Origin: HLUCCA09 sp039822045
Lineage (GTDB): Bacteria > Pseudomonadota > Alphaproteobacteria > Rhodobacterales > Rhodobacteraceae
NCBI GenBank assembly: GCA_039822045.1
Contig: JBCBMY010000004.1
Coordinates: 62,001-126,000 of the forward strand
DNA: 64,000 nt
Direction of reading: 5' to 3'
Positions 50,396-59,746 of the stretch are shown one piece after another (within the stretch, counting starts at the first letter, position 1; each line of letters begins with the position of its first letter). Made by a program: the position numbers and the translations under genes. The notes beneath the pieces are model-generated. The model saw only the letters and a program-made list of their open reading frames with translations. It was not told the DNA's origin and made no database searches.

Positions 50396-51688
50396 CTAGC
50401 GCGCCCGTCGCCCTGCAATGTAGACAGCGCTCACGGCCCGATCATCGCCCATCATGATTGTCGGAAAGACAGCTTCCCAGAGAGTGTCGGCCCTCGCCGC
50501 GCGCTGGGCGATGGCAGGCGTCGCGGCCAGATCGAGCGCTATGATATCGGCCATCGACCCTGGCGCGAGCGTCCCGATTTCGGCGTCGCGGCGCAGGGCA
50601 CGGGCTGAGCCTTCGGTCGCCAGCCACAGCAGCTGCGCCGGGTGAAGGGCCGCGCCCGCGAGCTGGCCAACCTCATAGGCGGCGGCCATCGTGCGCAGCA
50701 TCGAGAAGGACGAACCGCCGCCGGTATCGGTCGCCAGCCCCGTGACGATCCCCTCCGCATGGGCGCGGGCCGTGTCAAACAACCCGGAGCCAATGAAAGT
50801 GTTGGAAGTTGGACAATGCACGACAGCCGACCCGCTCTCGGCAAGGCGCGCGCGTTCGCGGTCGGTCAGCCAGATCGCATGGCCGAAGAGCGCGCCAGGG
50901 CCGAGCAGGCCGTAGCGCTCGTAGGTATCGAGATAGTCCCGGGCCTCAGGGTGTAGGTTGGCAACCCAGGCCACTTCGTCGGTCTGTTCCGACAGATGGG
51001 TCTGCATGGCGCAGTCGGGATATGTCGCCCAAAGGGAACCGAGAGCCTCCAGCTGTTCCGGGCTCGAGGTGGGTGTGAAGCGTGGCGTGATTGCATAGTG
51101 CGCGCGGCCCTCTCCGTGCCATCGCGTCAGAAGGGCAGCACTCTCATCGTGCGCCGTTTGGGGGTCGTCGCGAAGCATGTCGGGGGCATTTCTGTCCATG
51201 CACGTCCGCCCGGCCGTGACGGCCATATTCCGCTCTGCGGCGGCCTCGAACAGGGCATCGACCGAGATCGGATGTATCGTGCAGAAGCTTGCAACCGAGG
51301 TTGTGCCATGCGCCAGAAGGAGGTCGCAGTAGGTATCTGCGACCATGCGGGCATAGGCGGGATCGCCGAACCGTGCCTCCTCGGGAAAAGTATAGGTGTT
51401 CAGCCAGTCGATCAGCCGCTTGCCCCATGATGCGACAATGGCGGTTTGGGGATAGTGGGCATGCGCATCGACGAAGCCCGGCAGCAGCAATGCCTGACCA
51501 TGGTCTTCGACGCGCGCCTGAGGATGAGCAGACCGTAGCTCTGCGGCCTCCCCGACGGCGACGATTCGCTCGCCGGCAAGTGCGATGCCGCCATGGGTCC
51601 ATTGGCGCGCCGCGTCCTCGGGCGGCACGTCGAAGGGGCTTGCGACAAAGCTCAGGACTTGCCCGGTTAGGATTGCATCGGCGTTCAT
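50396..51688 (-). CDS. guaD: Guanine deaminase
   Basis: 430 residues. Hydrolyses guanine to xanthine and ammonia with one zinc ion. Visible features are PGFVDAHAHYPQT (metal His pair), the family-specific WLNTYTFPEEARF, TSVASFCTIHP, TGRTCMDRNAP and TDTGGGSSFSML carrying the metal Asp. It is a normal-length GuaD. With PNP and 8-oxoguanine deaminase it makes a small purine-base cluster. No xanthine dehydrogenase is in the window. Confidence 0.93.
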   Translation of the reverse strand: MNADAILTGQVLSFVASPFDVPPEDAARQWTHGGIALAGERIVAVGEAAELRSAHPQARVEDHGQALLLPGFVDAHAHYPQTAIVASWGKRLIDWLNTYTFPEEARFGDPAYARMVADTYCDLLLAHGTTSVASFCTIHPISVDALFEAAAERNMAVTAGRTCMDRNAPDMLRDDPQTAHDESAALLTRWHGEGRAHYAITPRFTPTSSPEQLEALGSLWATYPDCAMQTHLSEQTDEVAWVANLHPEARDYLDTYERYGLLGPGALFGHAIWLTDRERARLAESGSAVVHCPTSNTFIGSGLFDTARAHAEGIVTGLATDTGGGSSFSMLRTMAAAYEVGQLAGAALHPAQLLWLATEGSARALRRDAEIGTLAPGSMADIIALDLAATPAIAQRAARADTLWEAVFPTIMMGDDRAVSAVYIAGRRAR

Positions 51689-51721
51689 GGGTGCGAGCCT
51701 ATGGGTGCTCCGAGCGCAGCG

Positions 51722-52765
51722 CTAGCGATCCAAATAGGACATGATGCGGTCGGCTGCCCGATCGAGCCCGTCCGCGTGGAGATCCACATCGATCGCCGCC
51801 AAAGGGGCGCCTGCCTCGGCCCGATGTTTGCCGTAGCGTCTGTCGTAATGCTCCTCGATCAGTTCGCGAACAAGCGGCCGGAAGTCTCCGGCATCGGCAA
51901 GCGCGTGCCAGCGCTCCATTCGGGCGCGGCCCTGCATCGGGGTGAGAAGCGCAAGCCGCTCTTTGAAGAGCGGAAGATCGGCGAACAGGTCGGCATAGGC
52001 GGCGCAGAGATAGGCGGTCCGCGCCTCAACACTTGCCTGCACCCGAATGCGTGGCGCCGCACGCATCGCCTTCCACAAGCTCGGCGGGATGAGAAGGTTG
52101 CCAACCTTTGAGCTTTCAGCCTCGACGAGGACGGGTCGATCAGGATCGAGCGCGGCAAGTGCTGTCGCCAGACGCGTCTCGTACGCCTTTTGTGATGGCT
52201 GGCCACCGGGCATCAGACCGAGCACCGAGCCGCGATGATTGGCGAGGCGTTCGAGGTCGATCACCTGACCGCCCCGTTCGGCGATACGGGCCAATAGCTC
52301 GGTCTTCGCTGTGCCAGTGTTCCCGTCGAGCAAGAGGATGCGCTGTGCGAGCAGTTCGTCGTAAAGCCGTGCGGCGACGACGCGACGATAGCTCTGGTAG
52401 CCCCCTTCCAGAGTGCGCACGCGCCATCCAACCTCCCGCAACCAAAGGCCAAAAGCGCCCGAGCGCTGTCCGCCCCGCCAGCAATAGATGAGGGGTTGCC
52501 ACCCGCCGTCCTTGTCGGCCAATGGCCCTTGGAGATGCCGTGCGATGTTGCTGGCCACAAGCGCGCCGCCGATCTTGCGGGCCAGAAACGGGTTCTCCTG
52601 AACATAGATGGTGCCGACCCGTGCCCGCTCCTCGTTCGACAAAACCGGCAGATTGATCGCGCCCGGGATGTGATCCTCGGCATATTCGGCCGGGCTGCGC
52701 GTATCGATGATCGTGTCGAAGGGTAGGTGCGGCAGCTCTTCGAGTGGGGGCATCGGGAGTTTCAT
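51722..52765 (-). CDS. mnmH: tRNA 2-selenouridine/2-geranyl-2-thiouridine synthase
   Basis: 347 residues. Replaces sulfur with selenium at U34 of certain tRNAs. An N-terminal rhodanese domain has IIDTRSPAEYAEDHIPGA and catalytic C95 in YCWRGGQRSGAF; the C-terminal P-loop domain has GNTGTAKT (148-155). Start ATG 52765; the frame continues far upstream but crosses the next gene. The presence of MnmH implies selenophosphate synthesis elsewhere in the genome. Confidence 0.95.
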   Translation of the reverse strand: MKLPMPPLEELPHLPFDTIIDTRSPAEYAEDHIPGAINLPVLSNEERARVGTIYVQENPFLARKIGGALVASNIARHLQGPLADKDGGWQPLIYCWRGGQRSGAFGLWLREVGWRVRTLEGGYQSYRRVVAARLYDELLAQRILLLDGNTGTAKTELLARIAERGGQVIDLERLANHRGSVLGLMPGGQPSQKAYETRLATALAALDPDRPVLVEAESSKVGNLLIPPSLWKAMRAAPRIRVQASVEARTAYLCAAYADLFADLPLFKERLALLTPMQGRARMERWHALADAGDFRPLVRELIEEHYDRRYGKHRAEAGAPLAAIDVDLHADGLDRAADRIMSYLDR

Positions 52766-52806
52766 CGGCGCGGCGTAGCGCAGGCGGCCGGCCGGCGGAA
52801 GGGCTC

Positions 52807-53214
52807 TCAGACGAAGCGGGCAAGCGCCCAGCCGATCAACCCTAGCTGCACGAAGTTGATCGCCACCGAGACACCGTGAAGGGCGGCGAAGCGAGACTTG
52901 CCTGCTGCGTCGCCGGCAAGCTGGCGGTCGCGCGCGTCGTTGATCATCGGCATCAGAAACTGGCGCGACACCACCCCGAGGGCCACAACCCAACCCATTA
53001 GGGCCACACCGCGAGCATCGACGAGAAGAAGGGCCAGCCCGGCCGCCAGCGCGCCTACGATCACAAAGAGGTAGTAGTGCGGAAACGCGGCGCGGATGGT
53101 TGGGCCGGCTTGATCCGGCGGCAGTGCGGTGAAAAGAAACGGCGCAAAACCAAAGGAATAGAGCACCATGCCTCCAAACAGGATGGCCGTCAGCAGTAGC
53201 GCAAGTATCTCCAT
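52807..53214 (-). CDS. DUF4149 membrane protein
   Basis: 135 residues starting MEILALLLTAILFGGMVLYS with four predicted membrane helices. The FAPFLFTALPPDQAG pattern near helix 2 is typical of DUF4149. ATG 53214 has GGGAG upstream, better than the start 24 codons earlier. Inner-membrane protein, function unknown. It is upstream of mnmH on the same strand, 41 bases away. Confidence 0.82.
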   Translation of the reverse strand: MEILALLLTAILFGGMVLYSFGFAPFLFTALPPDQAGPTIRAAFPHYYLFVIVGALAAGLALLLVDARGVALMGWVVALGVVSRQFLMPMINDARDRQLAGDAAGKSRFAALHGVSVAINFVQLGLIGWALARFV

Positions 53215-53298
53215 CGCAGGGCTCCCTTTCTCCAACAATGCTCGAGATAGGCGGCTCGATCGCGAAGTCAGCCTGCAGGTCGGCAACGTCTAGGTGCA

Positions 53299-53700
53299 CT
53301 AGGGCGCCGCAGCCGTCACCTCGACCTCGACAAGAAACTCGGGGCGCGTGAAGCCTTGCACGATCACGAGCGTCGAGGCCGGCAGCGCGTCATTAGGAAT
53401 GTCTTCCAGCCAGGCGTCTCGCGCCGCCATGTAGGCCGCCATGTGGCTGCGATCCGTGACGAAGGCGTTGATTCGGATGGCGTCTCCGGGCGACATGCCT
53501 GCTTCCGCCAGAATGGCTCCGCAGGCTGTGAAGCAAAGGTCGGCTTGCGCGCGCGGGTCGCTTGGGACCGTTTCATCTGCCGTGATGCCGAGCTGCCCAG
53601 ATGTGACAATGAGCCTGTGCCCAACGGGCACTTCCACACCGTGCGCGTAACGCGCAAACGGCGGACGAATCGTTGCTGGGGTCAGCATTCGGCGTGGCAT
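53299..53700 (-). CDS. RidA-family protein
   Basis: 133 residues of the RidA/YjgF trimeric family, whose archetype hydrolyses reactive enamines and imines. The conserved core includes VTSGQLGITADETVPSDPRA, DAIRINAFVTD and the C-terminal TRPEFLVEVEVTA, where the Arg is the usual ligand residue. ATG 53700 has GGGAG at correct spacing; the ATG six bases earlier would sit on the ribosome site. Divergent from the ABC-importer operon, so it may share its regulation. Confidence 0.9.
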   Translation of the reverse strand: MPRRMLTPATIRPPFARYAHGVEVPVGHRLIVTSGQLGITADETVPSDPRAQADLCFTACGAILAEAGMSPGDAIRINAFVTDRSHMAAYMAARDAWLEDIPNDALPASTLVIVQGFTRPEFLVEVEVTAAAP

Positions 53701-53955
53701 GGTCATCTCCCTTGTCGGCTGGCACAGGTTTGGCCGAGTGCAGGCTCTGGCTCCAACATGCCGGCACGCCGCCCCTCCCCAATTGCGGAAAAAGTGGGCG
53801 ATTGGTCGCCTGAGTGCCGCTTGGACTTGCAATTCCGCCCTGAGGCTGCCCAGAAACCGAGCCGCGACACTGCGCTGTCCCGCGCTAACTCCCTAGGATC
53901 GCGCGAGACCAAAAAACGAATGCAACGGCAAAAGCCAACGAACAGGGAGCTTCCA

Positions 53956-54948
53956 ATGAAAAAAACCCTCGCATTGGGCGTCGTGTGTGCCGCGCTCGGC
54001 ACCGCTGCTGCCGCGCAAGATCTCACCGAGGTCGCCTTCGGCACGAACTGGCTGGCCCAGGCCGAGCACGGCGGGTTCTACCAGTCGGTCGCGGACGGCA
54101 CCTATGCCGAGTGCGGCCTCGACGTCAGCATCGTTCCGGGAGGGCCACAGGTAAACAACCGAGCCCTAATGCTCGCGGGACGGATCGACTTTCACATGGG
54201 CGGCGATCTCTTGCAGGCTTTCAATGCCGTGAAAGAGGGGATCCCCGTCGTGTCGGTCGCCGCAATCTTCCAAAAACACCCGCAAGTGATCCTGGCCCAT
54301 CCTGGCGAGGCCGACAGCTGGGATGACCTTAAGGAACTGACGCTGCTGATCGGCGACAACGGGTTCGCCAGCTACTACCAGTGGATGATCGCCGCACACG
54401 GTTTCACCGCCGATCAGCGCGAGCCCTACACCTTTAACCCCGCGCCCTTCATCGCAGACAAGCGCAAGGGCATGCAGGGGTATCTGTCATCCGAGCCCTA
54501 TGCCGTGGAAAAGGAAGCTGGCTTCAAGCCCAACGTCTTTCTGATCGCCGACAACGGCTACTCGACCTATGCGACCACTATCGAGACGATGGCCGACACG
54601 ATCGCCGAGAGCCCCGAAGTGGTCGAGTGCTTCGTCGATGGATCGCTGAAGGGCTGGTACAACTATCTCTACGGCGACAGCTCGGCCGCTGACGACCTGA
54701 TCAAGTCCGACAATCCCGACATGACCCAGGATAAGATCGAGTTCGCCAAAGCCTCGATGCTGGAGAATGGGATCGTTGTGTCCGGCGATGCCGAAGAGCT
54801 CGGTATCGGTGCGCTCACCGACGCCAAGGTCGAGGATTTCTACAACAAGATGGTCGACGCCAGCGTGATTGAAGAGGGCATCGATTGGAAAGCGGCCTAT
54901 ACGACCGAGTTCACCAACAAGAAGGTTGGGATGGACCTGTACAACTGA
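53956..54948 (+). CDS. NMT1/THI5-type ABC transporter substrate-binding protein
   Basis: 330 residues with a signal peptide (MKKTLALGVVCAALGTAAA, cleavage near AQD). The mature protein is an NMT1/THI5-like periplasmic binding domain (FGTNWLAQAEHGGFYQSVAD; YSTYATTIETM), the family used for pyrimidines such as thiamin precursors, nitrate, taurine and related compounds. First gene of the nine-gene operon ending at 62.7 kb. A CAGGGAG precedes the ATG. Ligand unknown. Confidence 0.92.
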   Translation: MKKTLALGVVCAALGTAAAAQDLTEVAFGTNWLAQAEHGGFYQSVADGTYAECGLDVSIVPGGPQVNNRALMLAGRIDFHMGGDLLQAFNAVKEGIPVVSVAAIFQKHPQVILAHPGEADSWDDLKELTLLIGDNGFASYYQWMIAAHGFTADQREPYTFNPAPFIADKRKGMQGYLSSEPYAVEKEAGFKPNVFLIADNGYSTYATTIETMADTIAESPEVVECFVDGSLKGWYNYLYGDSSAADDLIKSDNPDMTQDKIEFAKASMLENGIVVSGDAEELGIGALTDAKVEDFYNKMVDASVIEEGIDWKAAYTTEFTNKKVGMDLYN

Positions 54949-55062
54949 TGGGTCTTTGATCAGGGCGCGCGCGGGGCCCCGCGTGCGCCGTCGTCGTGCC
55001 GGCGCCGCTATTGCGAATCCCGCCGCGTGCCGGCCGTCAGAAATCGAGGAGCGTGCGCGTCG

Positions 55063-55860
55063 ATGCAGCCTCAGCCAAAGCCAGCGTTGACTCAACCTGC
55101 CGAGCGCCCGCACCTTCTGGCCATGCAGGGGGTCGACAAGGTGTTTGGCAGCGATGTCGTCGCCCTAAAGGGAATGGCGCTCGACGTGCACGAGGGCGAC
55201 TTCATATCGCTTCTCGGGCCCTCGGGCTGTGGCAAGTCGACGGCATTGCGGCTGATTGCCGGCCTGATGGAGCCGACTGCTGGTCGCATCGCCTGGGACG
55301 GCGCGCGCGAGAAGGGTGACTTGGGCGTCGTCTTCCAGGAACCGACGCTCATGCCGTGGGCAACCGTCGCGCAGAACGTGTTCCTGCCGTTCCGATTGCG
55401 CGGCAAGAGCTATTCCCAAGTCAAGGACGACGTGAAGGAGGCCCTGGATCTGGTTGGTTTGGGCGGCTTTCTGAACGCGTATCCGCGCGAGCTTTCCGGC
55501 GGCATGAAGATGCGGGTGTCGATTGCGCGGGCGATGGTGACCCATCCCAAGCTCATTCTCATGGACGAGCCCTTTGCGGCGCTCGATGAGATCACGCGGT
55601 TCAAACTCAACAACGATCTTTTGCAACTGAAAGCGCGCGTCGGCTGCACCGTGATCTTCGTCACCCATTCGGTGTTCGAAAGTGTCTTTCTGTCCGACAG
55701 GATAGTCGTAATGGCCGCCCGCCCTGGCCGCGTCATTGAAGAGCTCGGGGTCGACGAGCCCTATCCGCGCACCGAGGCGTTCCGAACCTCGGCCACCTAT
55801 GCGGCCCACTGCCGCGCGGCGTCGGACGCGCTGCATGCCGCGATGGGAGACGCCGCATGA
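55063..55860 (+). CDS. ABC transporter ATP-binding protein
   Basis: 265 residues. Walker A GPSGCGKST, Q-loop VVFQEPTLMPW, signature LSGGMKMRVSIARAM, Walker B LILMDEPFAALD and the H-loop VTHSV are all present. The sequence is in the nitrate/taurine/NMT1 importer group. ATG 55063 gives MQPQPKP; GAGGAG lies somewhat far upstream, and an in-frame GTG at 55027 is possible. It overlaps the permease gene by four bases (ATGA). Confidence 0.94.
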   Translation: MQPQPKPALTQPAERPHLLAMQGVDKVFGSDVVALKGMALDVHEGDFISLLGPSGCGKSTALRLIAGLMEPTAGRIAWDGAREKGDLGVVFQEPTLMPWATVAQNVFLPFRLRGKSYSQVKDDVKEALDLVGLGGFLNAYPRELSGGMKMRVSIARAMVTHPKLILMDEPFAALDEITRFKLNNDLLQLKARVGCTVIFVTHSVFESVFLSDRIVVMAARPGRVIEELGVDEPYPRTEAFRTSATYAAHCRAASDALHAAMGDAA

Positions 55861-56726
55861 CTATCGCCGAACAGGGTACAATCGCTGCTGGCGGTCCGGT
55901 CCGCGTGGATGCCGAAGAGGCGCGGCGCGCCCGGCGTCGTCGGATCGAGGCCATAGCGAAGTGGACCTTGCCGGCCCTCGTGATGGTGCTTGCGATCTGG
56001 CTTTGGGGCCGGGTCGTCGTGTGGAACGAAATCCCCCACTACATTCTTCCGGGTCCCGACCTTGTCTGGCAGAGCCTCGTCACGGATTTCGGGATGCTTA
56101 TGGATGCGGCCTGGCTGACCGCGCGGATCACGCTGATGGCCCTCCTTCTGGCCGTGCTTGGCGGGGCAGGCCTCGCCATCTTGTTCAACCAGTCGAAGAT
56201 GCTCGAGATGAGCTTCTACCCGTATGCCGTGATCCTGCAGGTGACGCCTGTGGTGGCGATCGCACCGCTGATCTTTATTTATGTTGAGAGCAAGATCGCC
56301 GGCATGCTGATCTGCGCCTGGATTGTCGCGTTCTTCCCGGTGCTGTCTTCAACGACGCTTGGCCTGAACTCGGTCGACCACAACCTGCGCGATCTGTTTC
56401 GCATCTACGGTGCCAGCCGCTGGCAGAAATTGGTGATGCTGCAGCTTCCCTCTGCGCTTCCCTATTTCCTCGGCGGCCTGAAGATTGCCGGCGGCCTGTC
56501 GCTGATTGGGGCCGTGGTCGCAGAGTTGGTCGCGGGCACGGGCGGCATCGGGTCGGGCCTGGCATTTCGCATCCAGGAGGCCGGCTACCGGTTGAACATT
56601 GCCCGCATGTTCGCAGCGCTCTCGCTCGTCGCGGCCATGGGCGTGTTCATCTTCGCCGCCCTGTCGCTATTTGCGCATCTGCTTTTGCGCAAGTGGCACG
56701 AGAGCGCGCTGAAACGAGAGACGTGA
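55857..56726 (+). CDS. ABC transporter permease
   Basis: 289-residue inner-membrane permease with about six helices. The binding-protein-dependent transport motif is visible around YGASRWQKLVMLQLPSALPY, the EAA loop that contacts the ATPase. Coupled to the ATPase gene by an ATGA overlap and to the next gene by a TGATG overlap. Partner of the periplasmic protein at 53956. Confidence 0.94.
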   Translation: MTIAEQGTIAAGGPVRVDAEEARRARRRRIEAIAKWTLPALVMVLAIWLWGRVVVWNEIPHYILPGPDLVWQSLVTDFGMLMDAAWLTARITLMALLLAVLGGAGLAILFNQSKMLEMSFYPYAVILQVTPVVAIAPLIFIYVESKIAGMLICAWIVAFFPVLSSTTLGLNSVDHNLRDLFRIYGASRWQKLVMLQLPSALPYFLGGLKIAGGLSLIGAVVAELVAGTGGIGSGLAFRIQEAGYRLNIARMFAALSLVAAMGVFIFAALSLFAHLLLRKWHESALKRET

Positions 56727-58012
56727 TGGCGTTTCGAACCCTGCCAGAGGGGCCACTACGGCTACGAAACTTGACGGTGCCGGCTTGCCTTCTCGGGCGT
56801 GACGGCGATCTGGTGCGTCACGATCTCTCGATCGCAAATGGAAGGTTCACCGAAAGCGGCGGGACCGAGATCGACATGGGCGGGGCGATGGTGTTTGCCG
56901 CCTTCGTCGACATGCACACCCATCTCGACAAGGGCCATATCTGGGGCAGGGCGCCCAATCCCGACGGCACCTTCACGGGCGCGCTCCGCACCGTGCGCGC
57001 CGATTGCGAGGACAAATGGTCGAGCGAAGACGTGCGCCGCCGGGCCGATTTCGCGCTCCGCTGCGCCTATGCCCACGGCACGAAGGCCATCCGCACCCAC
57101 CTCGATTCGCGTCCGCCGCAGGACGATATCTCATGGCCCGTTTTCCGAGAGTTGCGCGAAGCATGGGCGGGCCGGATCGAGCTGCAGGGCGTGTGCCTTG
57201 TCGGGATCGAAGACGTCTCCCTCGATGGTCCGTTCCAACACACTGCTGATCTCGTGGCGTCGTTCGGCGGAGTGCTCGGGATGGTGAGCTATCCTGTGCC
57301 AAACGTCGCGGAGACTGTGCGGGACTTCCTGTCCATGGCCGCCGCGCGTGGCCTCGCGGCCGATTTCCATGTCGACGAGACGATGGATCCGGGAACCGAG
57401 ACGCTGCGAGTGATTGCGGAAGTGGTGATCGAAACCGGCTTCAATGCCCCGGTCGTCGTGGGCCATTGCTGCTCACTGTCGAGTCAGGAGGAGACCCGCG
57501 CATTGGATACGCTCGATCTGGTCGCGAAGGCCGGGCTCCATGTCGTGTCGCTCCCCATGTGCAATCTTTATCTGCAAGACAGGCAGGCAGGCCGGACGCC
57601 GCGGGGACGTGGCATAACGCTCGTCCACGAAATGGCGGCGCGCGGCATCTCGGTGTCGTTTGCCTCAGACAACACGCGTGACCCGTTCTACGCCTATGGC
57701 GATCTCGACATGATTGAGGTCATGCGCGAGGCGACCCGGATCGGCCATCTCGATCATTCGCGAAACGACTGGCCCTTGGCCTTTTCCACCGTGCCGGCTG
57801 CAGCTTGCGGGTTCGCGCAACCTTCGCTCGCTCCTGGCGCGCCCGCCGATCTGGTGATCTGCCGAGGCCGCGAGTGGACTGAGCTCTTCTCACGGCCGCA
57901 GGCTGACCGCATCGTCATCCGCGCTGGCCGCCAGATTGAGGCGACGCTGCCTGACTATGCCGAACTTGATGATCTCATGACCAAGACGCCGCTGCCGGAG
58001 CCTGCCCAATGA
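56726..58012 (+). CDS. Cytosine-deaminase-like amidohydrolase
   Basis: 428 residues of the amidohydrolase superfamily, CodA/AtzC-like branch. Metal ligands are H64 and H66 in DMHTHLDKG, a His in DFHVDETMDPG, a His in VVGHCCSLSSQ, and the Asp in FASDNTRDP. The HTHLDK variant is nearer to AtzC/ammelide-type enzymes than to E. coli CodA. It probably deaminates or hydrolyses a ring or amide of the imported compound. ATG overlaps the permease stop (TGATG). Confidence 0.85.
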   Translation: MAFRTLPEGPLRLRNLTVPACLLGRDGDLVRHDLSIANGRFTESGGTEIDMGGAMVFAAFVDMHTHLDKGHIWGRAPNPDGTFTGALRTVRADCEDKWSSEDVRRRADFALRCAYAHGTKAIRTHLDSRPPQDDISWPVFRELREAWAGRIELQGVCLVGIEDVSLDGPFQHTADLVASFGGVLGMVSYPVPNVAETVRDFLSMAAARGLAADFHVDETMDPGTETLRVIAEVVIETGFNAPVVVGHCCSLSSQEETRALDTLDLVAKAGLHVVSLPMCNLYLQDRQAGRTPRGRGITLVHEMAARGISVSFASDNTRDPFYAYGDLDMIEVMREATRIGHLDHSRNDWPLAFSTVPAAACGFAQPSLAPGAPADLVICRGREWTELFSRPQADRIVIRAGRQIEATLPDYAELDDLMTKTPLPEPAQ

Positions 58013-59412
58013 GTGCCAATATCGCCGCCGCCAAGGCCGCCCTCGCGCATATGGACATCGACGAGAACCCGACTTCGGTGAGGTCCAAGAGCCGGGATTT
58101 CTTTTGGTATTCTCCGGTTTTAAAAGACCGGCTCGACCACATCGTGGGTGATTTCGCCGTAGCTCCGGCCGATGAAGCGGAACTGATCGAGGTCCTGAAA
58201 GTGTGCTACGCCCACGACGTGCCGGTGACGACCCGGGGCGCGGGCACAGGAAATTATGGTCAGGCGATGCCCCTGGCCGGCGGTTGCATCCTGCACCTTA
58301 AGCATCTCAATCGCGTCAAGGAGGTTGCCCCGGGGCGCGTCGTCACGGAGCCAGGCGTGCTTCTCAAGGATCTCGATGCTCACTGCATCGCGCATTCTGG
58401 GCAGGAGTTGCGAATGTTCTCGTCGACCTGGGCGACGGCGACCATTGGCGGCTTCATTGCGGGCGGCTCGGGCGGCGTGGGGAGCTGCACCTGGGGGTCG
58501 CTCCGCGATTTGGGCAATATCATCCGGCTGCGCGTCGTGACGATGGAAGCTGAGCCGCGAATACTTGAGTTCCATGGTGAAGACCTCGCCCGCGTCTCGC
58601 ACGCGTATGGCACCAACGGAATCATCACCGAAGTCGAGATGCCGCTTGCCCCCGCCTATGACTGGATCGGAATCTTCGTCGCTTTCGACGATTTCCGCGC
58701 CTCCTGCAAGTTTGCAATGGCCGCCGGCGCCGAACCGGGCGTCCTGATCAAACTGTCGACCGTCTTCGAAGCGCCGGTCGCCCACGACTATTTCCAGCGG
58801 ATCAAGCCGCATGTGGACCAAGGGACCCATCTCGTTGCGCTGATGGTGGCACCCAATGCAATGGATGGCTTTTCGGCCCTTCTGGCACAGCATGGGGGCG
58901 GGCGGATGATCTACCGCTCGGATGACGAAAGCGATTGGACCCGATCGCCCGGGCCGGTGTTCGAGTATGGCTGGAACCACACGACGCTTCGCGCGCTCAA
59001 GGTCGATCCCTCGATCACTTACCTTCAGGTCCGCTATGGCGGCCCCGATCCGATCGCCAAGGTCGAGGAACTGCGGGCCGAGTATTCGCCCGAATGCCTT
59101 CAGCATCTTGAGGTCATCCTCGATGGCGCCGGGCTCGTCTTCGGCGGTCTGACGCTCGTCAAGTTCTCGACCGAGGAACGCCTCGACGAGATTGTGCGCC
59201 GCCACGAAGAACTCGGCGCAATGATCTTCAACCCTCACCGCTATACGCTCGAGGAAGGCGGTCGCCAGACTGTCGATGACCGCCAGCTCGCGTTCAAGCG
59301 CGAGGCCGACCCGAAGGGCCTATTGAACCCCGGCAAGATGATCGCATGGGACGACCCGCATTGGAGCTACGAGGGGATGTATTCCTATCCCAAGATCCAG
59401 GCGGCCGAATGA
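58009..59412 (+). CDS. GlcD-type FAD-binding oxidase/dehydrogenase
   Basis: 467 residues of the FAD-linked oxidase (VAO/PCMH) superfamily. The FAD-binding N-terminal domain shows VTTRGAGTGNYGQAMPLAGG and STWATATIGGFIAGGSGGVG; the C-terminal part has the cap-like oxidase fold ending in KREADPKGLLNPGKM. Related to glycolate oxidase and D-lactate dehydrogenase. Overlaps the amidohydrolase gene by four bases. It should oxidise a hydroxy-acid or amine-type intermediate, but the substrate is unknown. Confidence 0.88.
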   Translation: MSANIAAAKAALAHMDIDENPTSVRSKSRDFFWYSPVLKDRLDHIVGDFAVAPADEAELIEVLKVCYAHDVPVTTRGAGTGNYGQAMPLAGGCILHLKHLNRVKEVAPGRVVTEPGVLLKDLDAHCIAHSGQELRMFSSTWATATIGGFIAGGSGGVGSCTWGSLRDLGNIIRLRVVTMEAEPRILEFHGEDLARVSHAYGTNGIITEVEMPLAPAYDWIGIFVAFDDFRASCKFAMAAGAEPGVLIKLSTVFEAPVAHDYFQRIKPHVDQGTHLVALMVAPNAMDGFSALLAQHGGGRMIYRSDDESDWTRSPGPVFEYGWNHTTLRALKVDPSITYLQVRYGGPDPIAKVEELRAEYSPECLQHLEVILDGAGLVFGGLTLVKFSTEERLDEIVRRHEELGAMIFNPHRYTLEEGGRQTVDDRQLAFKREADPKGLLNPGKMIAWDDPHWSYEGMYSYPKIQAAE

Positions 59413-59746
59413 GCGTCGGGCTGGGGAGGGGGGCTGTCTGCCCCCCGCCCGTCAGGCACCCCCGAGAGTACTTTGGTCAAGATGTTGGAGCAAAGCCGCC
59501 CCAACTCCGAGGGGGGAGGCGCGTGGCGCAGCCCGAGGGGGCTGGGGCACGGTGGGCCCGGGCAAGGAAAACCTCGCACCAATCCATCACCTTGAGCGGT
59601 CATCGGCTCTCCAGCCTGCACCGCGGCCCCATTCATCAGGCCTTAACGCTAACGCGCCCTTGCCTTGCCCCAACCAGCTTGATGGAGATACTCCCGCCGG
59701 AGGCTCCTTTCCGACGGGCGCGCCGAACCTTAGGGAATTTGGGTGC
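59413..59746. repeat. Intergenic region with inverted repeat pair and hairpin
   Basis: 334 bases inside an otherwise overlapping operon. GGGGGGC-TGTCT-GCCCCCC (59428-59446) is a perfect hairpin 16 bases after the FAD-oxidase stop. Then GAGTA..T.....TCAAG.TG follows on the plus strand (59466-59489), and a similar copy runs on the minus strand (about 59704-59665, beginning GGAGTATCTCCATCAAG). By memory, such hairpin-plus-TCAAGATG blocks are intergenic repeats seen in Rhodobacteraceae. No gene was found here. Confidence 0.6.
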
